Assembly: GCF_020907275.1 (NCBI RefSeq)
Contig: NZ_JAJJWI010000014.1
Coordinates: forward strand, 1 to 64,000
Direction of reading: 5' to 3'
Length of the DNA: 64,000 nt
Source: Pontibacter silvestris
GTDB taxonomy: Bacteria; Bacteroidota; Bacteroidia; Cytophagales; Hymenobacteraceae
Below, in pieces: positions 16,843 through 23,896 of this stretch; within the stretch, counting starts at the first letter, position 1; each line of letters begins with the position of its first letter. The notes beneath the pieces were generated by a model. It had not been told where the DNA came from and searched no databases. It worked only from the letters and a program-made list of their open reading frames with translations. The position numbers and the translations under genes were made by a program.

Positions 16843-17715
16843 TTACTTCATCAACTTAAAACCCGCGTTTCTGTTTATTTTTCTAACCTCAACATTGGTC
16901 ATGCTGAAGGCAAGTTGCAAAGCACTGGCAAGTGTTGCTTTTGTTTTTATGTTTGACAGGTCTATACCCAAATGCACTATTGTCTGTGCAATTTCTGCAC
17001 GTATTCCGCTTATGATACACTCTGCCCCCATCAGGCGAGTAGCACTTACGGTTTTAATTAGATGCTGAGCTACCAGAGAGTCTACGGCTGGCACACCTGA
17101 AATATCCAGAATGGCAATGCTGCTGCCTGTGTTTACTATTTCCTGTAGCAGGTTCTCCATTACAATTTGCGTACGGGCACTATCCAGCGTACCTATAATA
17201 GGCAAAGCAAGAATACCATCCCAAACACGTATAACAGGTGTTGATATCTCGTTTATTTCGTCAGTTTGTCGGAATATTACTTCTTCGCGCCCTTTAATGA
17301 ACGTTTCAAAAGTTATCATAGAAAGGCTGTCCAGTACTGAGTCCGTTTTGCGGGTTTCCTGATATAAGGCGCCAGGATCATCCTTTAACTCTTCTTCCAG
17401 TACTTCGTTTACCGCCTTTTTCAAACTGATGACATACTGCCCTGTTTCGCGTGGCGAAAAGCCCTGACGAGCACGCGTAATAGAAATGTCATTCAGTATT
17501 TCTATTACCTGATCATAATCTGAGGAATATACGTCATCGAAATTGCCGGAATTAAAAGCGCGTAAAAGTGCCGTTAATAATTCATCTGACTGGCTTCGTA
17601 GCTCATCATTAGACATTAAGTCGTCACGAAGTGCCGCATCAGTCAGTTGGTTTTTCATCCAGGTTTCTATAATTCTTTGTCTGTGTTTTTGTAAATGTTG
17701 TGCTGTTGTGCTCAT
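16843..17715 (-). CDS. rsbR: Stressosome sensor RsbR (RsbRD-type N-terminus + STAS)
   Basis: A 290-residue RsbT co-antagonist. Residues 1-150 look like the helical RsbRD N-terminal domain (RIIETWMKNQL, RQGFSPRETGQYV) rather than the globin-like sensor of RsbRA. Residues 155-280 are the STAS domain. The two positions phosphorylated in Bacillus RsbR are Ser206 (in LDISGVPAVDS, where Bacillus has Thr) and Thr245 (in EIAQTIVHLG). It is the first gene of the five-gene operon. The signal sensed is unknown. No sigma-B, RsbV or RsbW gene is nearby, as is common for stressosomes outside Firmicutes. Confidence 0.9.
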   Translation of the reverse strand: MSTTAQHLQKHRQRIIETWMKNQLTDAALRDDLMSNDELRSQSDELLTALLRAFNSGNFDDVYSSDYDQVIEILNDISITRARQGFSPRETGQYVISLKKAVNEVLEEELKDDPGALYQETRKTDSVLDSLSMITFETFIKGREEVIFRQTDEINEISTPVIRVWDGILALPIIGTLDSARTQIVMENLLQEIVNTGSSIAILDISGVPAVDSLVAQHLIKTVSATRLMGAECIISGIRAEIAQTIVHLGIDLSNIKTKATLASALQLAFSMTNVEVRKINRNAGFKLMK

Positions 17716-18435
17716 GATTAGCCTTGTAATGACTCTGCAAATTTGCTGTTAAAGATTATGTCTGGTAAAAAAACAATAACGAGGACTATTTGTGCGGAAT
17801 AACCCTGAGTGGTAAAGTTACACATTTCTACACTTAATCAGGGTGGTTTAAATAATTTATATAGCTACTGTTATTTTAACTAAGTTACTTAGGCATCATT
17901 TTGCTATTGCGGTTTACGTTGTAACAATGCCATTATGCTATCCTGGGAATCAGCTTTATGAGTTCTGTTGTTTCCTTAAGGATGTTTTACAACAAAATAA
18001 CATGACCTATAGCAGGCTTTCTGAGTAGGCTATTGTGCAGCGCCTTCTTATTGTTGCTATATCAGCCTATTCTGGAAATCCAGAATAGTAGATGAGTTGT
18101 TTAGGCTGGAATTATAAAATACTCCGAAGCTATTTTTATTTGTATAATATTGTTTGTCAGTTATTTGTATTTATACGTATTCTGGTCTTGCATTTAATGG
18201 ATGCATTTTACTTATTCTTTGAATACTTTTGTAACAACATTTTATGAATGTGTATTGAATAGAATTCCAGGAGGGTGCATAGCCTGTACATAAAGAAAAG
18301 TTTAAACAGGAAACTTTAGAGACTGTTTTTTTCTTTATAAATGGGACGAGTTAGTTTGTAACCCTCTGCTTGTTCGTCGCTGAAAAATAATAGTTGTTTT
18401 TAAATAAGTGGCAGCAATTTTGAGGATTCTTAAAT
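17716..18435. other. Intergenic region of 720 bp between rsbR and cysH
   Basis: Holds the divergent control regions of the Rsb operon and the cys genes. No coding frame is convincing. It contains the 22-bp dyad CTATTCTGGA-AA-TCCAGAATAG at 18067-18088, nested inside a second pair, CAGCCTA (18063-18069 region) and TAGGCTG about 40 bp later. I recognise no riboswitch. Confidence 0.45.
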
Positions 18436-19197
18436 ATGGATAACAAGACGATAATGAATCAGTCTAATATTATAGATGAACTGCGTAGCGAACTGGAAGG
18501 CCTTTCTGCTGTAGAAAGTCTGGGCCTGTTAGCGCAGAGATTTCCGGGTAAAGTAGTGTTCTCCACTGCCTTGGGGCAGGAAGACCAGGTAATCACACAT
18601 ATGGTTGCTAAAAATAATATTCCTGTTAATATCTTTACCCTGGATACAGGCCGGCTTTTTAGTGAAACATACGATTTGCTGGCAACCACTACTACTAAAT
18701 ATAAACTGAACATCAAGACATATTTCCCGGATGCAGAGCAAGTGGAAAAGTATGTTTCTGAAAAAGGTGTAAATGGCTTCTACAACTCTGTAGAAGATCG
18801 CAAACAGTGCTGCTTTGTGCGTAAAGTACAGCCCTTGAAAAGAGCTCTACAAGGTGCCCAGGTATGGGTTACAGGGCTTCGCTCAGGGCAAAGTGGCAAC
18901 AGGCAGCACATGCACACGCTGGAGTGGGACGAGGGAAACCAGGTGATCAAATACCAGCCGATTTTAAACTGGTCTTTTGAAGAGATGATTAACTACCTGA
19001 AAGAAAATAAGGTGCCTTATAACTCGCTGCACGACAAAGGCTTTATTAGCATTGGTTGTGCTCCTTGTACAAGAGCCATTATGGAAGGCGAAGACTTAAG
19101 AGCCGGACGTTGGTGGTGGGAATCTTCTAAAAAAGAGTGTGGCCTGCACGAAAATCATTTTCAACAAAAAGAAACAGAACAGAAAGCAACAGCATAG
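18436..19197 (+). CDS. cysH: Adenylyl-sulfate (APS) reductase, assimilatory
   Basis: Reduces activated sulfate to sulfite in cysteine synthesis. The 253-residue protein has the PP-loop core (VVFSTALGQEDQVI) and both cysteine pairs Cys125-Cys126 (RKQCC) and Cys208-Cys211 (CAPC). In this family those four cysteines bind a [4Fe-4S] cluster and mark enzymes that accept APS directly; the PAPS-specific form lacks them. This agrees with the absence of an APS kinase domain in cysN and of a separate cysC. Ten base pairs separate it from cysD, with which it should be co-transcribed. Sulfite reductase is not encoded in the window. Confidence 0.93.
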   Translation: MDNKTIMNQSNIIDELRSELEGLSAVESLGLLAQRFPGKVVFSTALGQEDQVITHMVAKNNIPVNIFTLDTGRLFSETYDLLATTTTKYKLNIKTYFPDAEQVEKYVSEKGVNGFYNSVEDRKQCCFVRKVQPLKRALQGAQVWVTGLRSGQSGNRQHMHTLEWDEGNQVIKYQPILNWSFEEMINYLKENKVPYNSLHDKGFISIGCAPCTRAIMEGEDLRAGRWWWESSKKECGLHENHFQQKETEQKATA

Positions 19198-19207
19198 TTA
19201 TAGTATA

Positions 19208-20107
19208 ATGAATAAAAATCACTTCCCACAGCAACTGGAAGACGAGGCCATCTATATCATTCGTGAGGTAGCTGCCCAATTTGAGCGTCCGGCGCTGCTA
19301 TTCTCTGGTGGTAAAGACTCTATTACACTTGTGCATTTGGCACGTAAAGCATTCTTCCCGGCTAAAGTGCCTTTCCCTTTACTGCACATCGATACTGGCC
19401 ATAACTTTCCTGAAACAATAGCTTTCAGAGACTGGCTGGTGAAAAAGTTTGACTTGCGACTGGAGGTGCGTTATGTACAGGACTCTATCGATCAGAAGAA
19501 GGCCGTAGAGGAGAGCGGTAAATACTCAAGCCGCAACACGTTGCAGACTATAACGCTGCTGGATGCCATTGAAGAGTTGAAATTTGATGCCTGTATTGGT
19601 GGTGCCCGCCGTGATGAAGAAAAAGCCAGAGCAAAAGAGCGTATTTTTTCCGTGCGGGATGATTTTGGTCAATGGGATGCAAAGCGTCAGCGCCCAGAGC
19701 TGTTTGACATGCTTAACGGTAAGGTTAACTTAGGCGAAAACGTAAGAGCTTTTCCAATCAGTAACTGGACGGAGCTTGATGTTTGGAACTACATCAGGAG
19801 AGAGAACTTAGAACTGCCTACTATCTATTTTGCGCATGAGCGTGAAGTATTTGAGCGTGATGGCATGATCTGGCCATACAGCCCATTTGTTTATAAGTCT
19901 GATGATGAGCAAGTGTTTAAGAAAATTGTCCGTTTCAGAACTGTGGGCGATATGACTTGTACTGCCGCAGTAGACTCTGAGGCTTCTGACCTGGAAGATG
20001 TAATTGGAGAGATTCTGGCTGCCACTATCTCTGAAAGAGGAGCCCGGATTGACGATAAAAGATCAGAGGCTGCCATGGAAAAACGTAAGCAGCAAGGCTA
20101 TTTCTAG
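19208..20107 (+). CDS. cysD: Sulfate adenylyltransferase subunit 2
   Basis: Small catalytic subunit of ATP sulfurylase, which makes APS from ATP and sulfate. I chose ATG 19208 (299 residues, MNKNHFPQQLEDEAI) because upstream codons of the open frame overlap cysH and do not fit the family. The PP-loop is ALLFSGGKDS, followed by LHIDTGHNFPE and the GGARRDEEKARAKER block. The C-terminal GMIWPYSPFVY and RFRTVGDMTCT segments are typical. It lies 10 bp after cysH and 20 bp before cysN. Confidence 0.96.
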   Translation: MNKNHFPQQLEDEAIYIIREVAAQFERPALLFSGGKDSITLVHLARKAFFPAKVPFPLLHIDTGHNFPETIAFRDWLVKKFDLRLEVRYVQDSIDQKKAVEESGKYSSRNTLQTITLLDAIEELKFDACIGGARRDEEKARAKERIFSVRDDFGQWDAKRQRPELFDMLNGKVNLGENVRAFPISNWTELDVWNYIRRENLELPTIYFAHEREVFERDGMIWPYSPFVYKSDDEQVFKKIVRFRTVGDMTCTAAVDSEASDLEDVIGEILAATISERGARIDDKRSEAAMEKRKQQGYF

Positions 20108-20127
20108 AATTTACCTTACCCAATACA

Positions 20128-21384
20128 ATGGATATTTTGAAGATTACAACTGCCGGTAGTGTGGACGATGGAAAAAGCACCCTGATTGGCAGATTATTAT
20201 ACGAGACAAAATCAGTTACTGAAGATAAACTGGCAGCGATAGAAGCGGCCAGCCAACGTAAAGGGCTTGGTTTTTTAGATCTTTCGTTACTTACAGATGG
20301 CCTGATTGCCGAGCGTGAGCAGGGCATTACGATAGACGTAGCACATATTTATTTTGCTACTGCTAAACGCAAGTATATTATAGCTGATACGCCCGGCCAC
20401 TTTGAGTATACCCGGAACATGGTTACTGGTGCCAGCAATGCACAGGTGTCGCTTATCTTGATTGATGCACGTAATGGTGTCGTAGACCAGACCTACCGTC
20501 ACTTTTACATTGCTAGCCTGCTTCGCATAAAGCATGTTATTGTCTGCATCAACAAAATGGATTTGGTGGGCTTTAGCGAAGAAAGCTTTAATCAGGTGAA
20601 AGAGCAGTTTATGGCTTATGCAGATAAAGTGCGATTCGAAGGTCAGGAGATTGACTTTATTCCAATTTCTTCTTTAATGGGAGAAAATATTGTTACTCCT
20701 TCTGATGCGATGGCCTGGTATGATGGAGAACCGCTACTTAACCTCTTGGAGAATATCAATGTAGAAGCAGATCTGAGAGAATACCCATTCCGGATGCCGG
20801 TGCAAATGGTTATTCGGCCAATGAGTGAGCAGCTACACGACTACAGAGCTTATGCCGGTAAAGTGGCTTCTGGTAAAATAAAATCTGGGCTTGCCGTAAA
20901 AGTATTGCCTAGCGGCCTGGAAACACAGGTGCAAGCAGTAGAGCGTTTTGGTGAGTCTTTAACAGAGGCAGCACAAGGCGAATCTGTAAACGTGCTTTTA
21001 ACAGATGATATTGACATTAGCCGTGGCGACATGTTAGCTGCAGCAGACGATATGCCTTCGCTAACAAAGCAGATAGCTGCTACAGTAACCTGGCTCGACC
21101 ATACTTCACTTCGTCCTGGCCAGATGTTCCTGCTTCAGCATGGTGTGAACAGAGTAAAAGCAAAAGTTCTTTCAGTTACCAACAAGGTAGATGTGGCTAA
21201 CCTTACCGAAACGGAGACTGTAGATGAACTGAAGCTAAATGAAATTGCGCAGGTAGAACTTAAACTGGCAAAAGAAATCTTTGCTGATACCTATGAGCAG
21301 AACAAGACCAACGGTGCTTTTATCCTGATCAGCGAACAAAGCAACAATACTGCAGGTGTCGGCTTTATTAAAGAGATTAGATAG
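20128..21384 (+). CDS. cysN: Sulfate adenylyltransferase subunit 1 (GTPase)
   Basis: GTP-hydrolysing subunit that drives APS formation by CysD. The 418-residue protein has the G1 loop GSVDDGKST, the effector region EREQGITIDVAH, DTPGH (G3) and NKMD (G4), and EF-Tu-like beta-barrel domains after about residue 220. It is a pure CysN: there is no C-terminal APS kinase (CysC) domain, consistent with the APS-type CysH encoded just upstream. The gene ends the cysHDN transcript at the hairpin 21411-21450. Confidence 0.95.
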   Translation: MDILKITTAGSVDDGKSTLIGRLLYETKSVTEDKLAAIEAASQRKGLGFLDLSLLTDGLIAEREQGITIDVAHIYFATAKRKYIIADTPGHFEYTRNMVTGASNAQVSLILIDARNGVVDQTYRHFYIASLLRIKHVIVCINKMDLVGFSEESFNQVKEQFMAYADKVRFEGQEIDFIPISSLMGENIVTPSDAMAWYDGEPLLNLLENINVEADLREYPFRMPVQMVIRPMSEQLHDYRAYAGKVASGKIKSGLAVKVLPSGLETQVQAVERFGESLTEAAQGESVNVLLTDDIDISRGDMLAAADDMPSLTKQIAATVTWLDHTSLRPGQMFLLQHGVNRVKAKVLSVTNKVDVANLTETETVDELKLNEIAQVELKLAKEIFADTYEQNKTNGAFILISEQSNNTAGVGFIKEIR

Positions 21385-21410
21385 AAGTTTTAGAGGACTT
21401 TTATATGAAA

Positions 21411-21450
21411 AACAGCCGGAAGGGACTAACCTTCCGGCTGTTGCTGTTTT
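21411..21450 (+). terminator. Terminator after cysN
   Basis: Perfect 13-bp stem AACAGCCGGAAGG / CCTTCCGGCTGTT with a 6-nt loop, followed by GCTGTTTT. It lies 26 bp after the cysN stop codon. Confidence 0.85.
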
Positions 21451-21616
21451 AAAGGAAGCCACACTACCCCAGCAGGGAAGATGTAGGGAAACCTGGTGAT
21501 GTGAGTTTTTCCTTTTATCCACATAGGCTTTAGTTGACGTATAGCATTTATATAGTTGTGAAGCATGTATCAACTCGTGCATAATGCTTCATTTTGCTGA
21601 TTTACGTTAACTGAAT

Positions 21617-22165
21617 ATGAAACTGTACCTCCTGCTATTTTTTAATGTGCTGCTTTTTATAAATGTAAGCTGCTCTCCGCGTGTTCAGGTAAATACAGAG
21701 CCTGCCGCCGCAGATTTTCACTTGTCAAACTACCAGACCTTTGCTTTTTTTGATGTAGATGCTTCGGGAGAGGCCCTTAGTTCAGGTTATCAGCAACAGG
21801 TAGAGTACATGAAATCAGAGATTGCACAACAGTTGCAACGACGAGGCTTAACGCCAGCTACTGACCAACCTGATTTGCTTATTAATTTAGGTATTGTAGT
21901 AAACGAAGAGGTACAGACAAGGGAAACCAATATAGTAACTGACCCGCCGCAGTACATTGGACAACGTCGCTACACCTGGAGAAGCCGAGAAGTGGAAGTA
22001 GGGCGCTACAGGGAAGGAACTGTTTCTGTTCACTTGGTTGATAATGCTCAAAATGAACTGGTATGGAGAGGCACGGCAGAAGGGGTTCTTCCCCGGAAAA
22101 GTTCTGAAATACAAGAGCAAATAGCCGAAGGTGTAGAAAAGCTTTTCAGCAAAGTTCCGCAGTAG
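21617..22165 (+). CDS. DUF4136-type lipoprotein
   Basis: A 182-residue exported lipoprotein: hydrophobic signal, lipobox INVSC near residue 19, then the DUF4136-like body. Features of that family here are the LSNYQTFAFFD start, a central YMKSEIAQQLQRRGL helix, the QPDLLINLGI strand and the ELVWRGTAEGVL segment near the C-terminus. Such proteins are common in Bacteroidota and Proteobacteria, probably in the periplasm or outer membrane, but no activity is established. It sits between the cys operon and cobA without an obvious link to either. Confidence 0.82.
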   Translation: MKLYLLLFFNVLLFINVSCSPRVQVNTEPAAADFHLSNYQTFAFFDVDASGEALSSGYQQQVEYMKSEIAQQLQRRGLTPATDQPDLLINLGIVVNEEVQTRETNIVTDPPQYIGQRRYTWRSREVEVGRYREGTVSVHLVDNAQNELVWRGTAEGVLPRKSSEIQEQIAEGVEKLFSKVPQ

Positions 22166-22250
22166 ATAGCTTCAAAGCCATAAACTTTAATACTGATAAG
22201 AGAGACTAAAAGTAGTTCTAACCCATACATACAATAAGCTGTGTGTTTTT

Positions 22251-22988
22251 CTATTGGGGGCCGTGTTCTACTGTGATTACTTTACCGATAATAATGATGG
22301 CAGGATGAGTCAGTTTGTTTTGCTGTATTAGCTCCGGCAAGTCTTTAACTTTACCTACAACCGATTTCTTGTGTGGAAGAGAAGCATGCTGAATTACAGC
22401 AGCAGGCATGTCACCATTACCAGCCTGAATATAGGTAGCAGCAATATCAGGAGCTTTTTTCATACCCATATAAATAACAACAGTAGAATTGCTCTGCATA
22501 GCCAGGCGAAGGTCTTTAGACAAAGAACCATCTTTCTTCGTGCCAGTCAGCACCCAAATGCCCTCACTTACTGCTCTGTGTGTTAGTGGAATGTCTTCAA
22601 AACCTGTAGCTTGCATGCTGGTTATGCCAGGAATATAGTAAGTCTTAATGCCATGTTCTCTGGCAAACAAAATTTCTTCGTAGCCTCTGCCAAAAATAAA
22701 AGGGTCACCACCTTTTAGCCGAACTACCATCCCCTTACTGAAAGCCTTTTCTTTAATCAGTTCATGTATAGCTTCCTGGGGAGTGTACGCCCCATAAGGC
22801 TGCTTGCCCACGTATATTTTTTCGCATTCCTCTTTTGTAAGATCTAATAAAGCTTTGTTGGCCAGGTTGTCGTATAACACTACCTCTGCCTGCTGTAGAA
22901 TTCTATAACCCTTTACAGTGATTAACTCAGGGTCGCCAGGGCCGGCCCCCATTACATATAATTCTGGTAGTATTGTTCGATCAGACAT
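22251..22988 (-). CDS. cobA: Uroporphyrinogen-III C-methyltransferase (siroheme pathway)
   Basis: Adds two methyl groups from S-adenosylmethionine to uroporphyrinogen III, giving precorrin-2, the precursor of siroheme. The 245-residue protein shows the SUMT signature VMGAGPGDPELITVKG, then RLKGGDPFIFGRGYEE and VLTGTKKDGSL. No CysG-type dehydrogenase/ferrochelatase domain is fused, so the last siroheme steps must be encoded elsewhere. It is divergent from nirB across a 908-bp gap. Siroheme is the cofactor of NirB, which explains its position; it would serve sulfite reductase as well. Confidence 0.94.
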   Translation of the reverse strand: MSDRTILPELYVMGAGPGDPELITVKGYRILQQAEVVLYDNLANKALLDLTKEECEKIYVGKQPYGAYTPQEAIHELIKEKAFSKGMVVRLKGGDPFIFGRGYEEILFAREHGIKTYYIPGITSMQATGFEDIPLTHRAVSEGIWVLTGTKKDGSLSKDLRLAMQSNSTVVIYMGMKKAPDIAATYIQAGNGDMPAAVIQHASLPHKKSVVGKVKDLPELIQQNKLTHPAIIIIGKVITVEHGPQ

Positions 22989-23896
22989 AAAGTGAAAACC
23001 ACGTAGGCCTTAAAATTACCTTTTCTTTGCCAATATTAGAATTCTAAAATCTATTTTCTAAGGCATAAGCAGTAGTTTTTACGATCACCTTTACCTTAGA
23101 GCTGTGGTGTTCTGTTATCTCTACCAACTTATAGGCACCTTTAAAGCTGATAGGCTAGCAATTATTAGGGTGTTAATTGTATTTATTTGTGCTTTTGCGC
23201 CTCTTGTTATGTCTTGTTTGTTTTAGGTTGTAGTGTTTTTTATGTAAGTATGGGTGTTGTTTTTAAAGGGTAGTGTTTTAATAATCGTTATTTTGTTGGT
23301 TTTGCCCCTATAATAATGATGGGTGTTATAAAGATGTGTGTGTGTGTTTATAGTTGGTGTTGTTATTTTTTTACTTGAAACATTTTTTTTGTTTTGCCGG
23401 TCATAGTATTAATATTCTACAAAATATTCGTCTCCTGTTATAGCTGAGTTGATTTTTGCCTAAGCAAGTATTTTCTGATTTTTATCTCTGCTTCTGCTGC
23501 TTTTATGGAACAATGTCTCTTAAGAAGTGGCATTAAAAGTTGTAAAATCATTAAAAGCTGTTTCATCTTTTAAAATTTTACCTAACCGATTTATTTCTCT
23601 TACTTCTTTTGTATATTTTATTTTATTTGAAAAATTATATTTAAAAGTGTTAAGCGTAATGTTTTATTACTTGTGTTTTCGATAATAAAACAGATGTATT
23701 TTTGATAATATGATTAATAATTGATAACTTGTTGAAGTGATTATTAAAAATATTAATAGTGTAACATTAGTTTTAAACAATATTTAATACTTCTATTAAA
23801 TATTGTTTATTGTTAATATTAAATTTTGGAAATGCATTTATTCTGTTTATAAATGCTTCGCGAAACACATTACTTTAACACTTTATCTTAGTTATT
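22989..23896. promoter_or_regulatory. Long AT-rich control region between cobA and nirB
   Basis: A 908-bp non-coding interval with no usable frame. The part at about 23160-23400 is strongly G+T-rich on the plus strand, including a GTGTGTGTG run. The last 190 bp before nirB hold three inverted repeats: TTAATAAT/ATTATTAA (23714-23721, 23740-23747), a perfect 16-bp pair (23774-23809) and GCATTTAT/ATAAATGC (23834-23841, 23849-23856). A 12-bp palindrome TTAGAATTCTAA lies near cobA (23037-23048). No regulator for them is encoded nearby. Confidence 0.55.
23774..23809. repeat. Perfect 16-bp inverted repeat upstream of nirB
   Basis: TAAACAATATTTAATA (23774-23789) and its exact reverse complement (23794-23809) flank the 4-nt loop CTTC. 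It ends 87 bp before the nirB start codon. It could be a regulator-binding site or an RNA hairpin in the leader. The lack of a following T-run argues against a terminator. Confidence 0.7.

Noticed and set aside
22989..23160. Cobalamin or SAM riboswitch before cobA
   Set aside because: No B12 box or SAM-I core is visible, and the leader is short and AT-rich.
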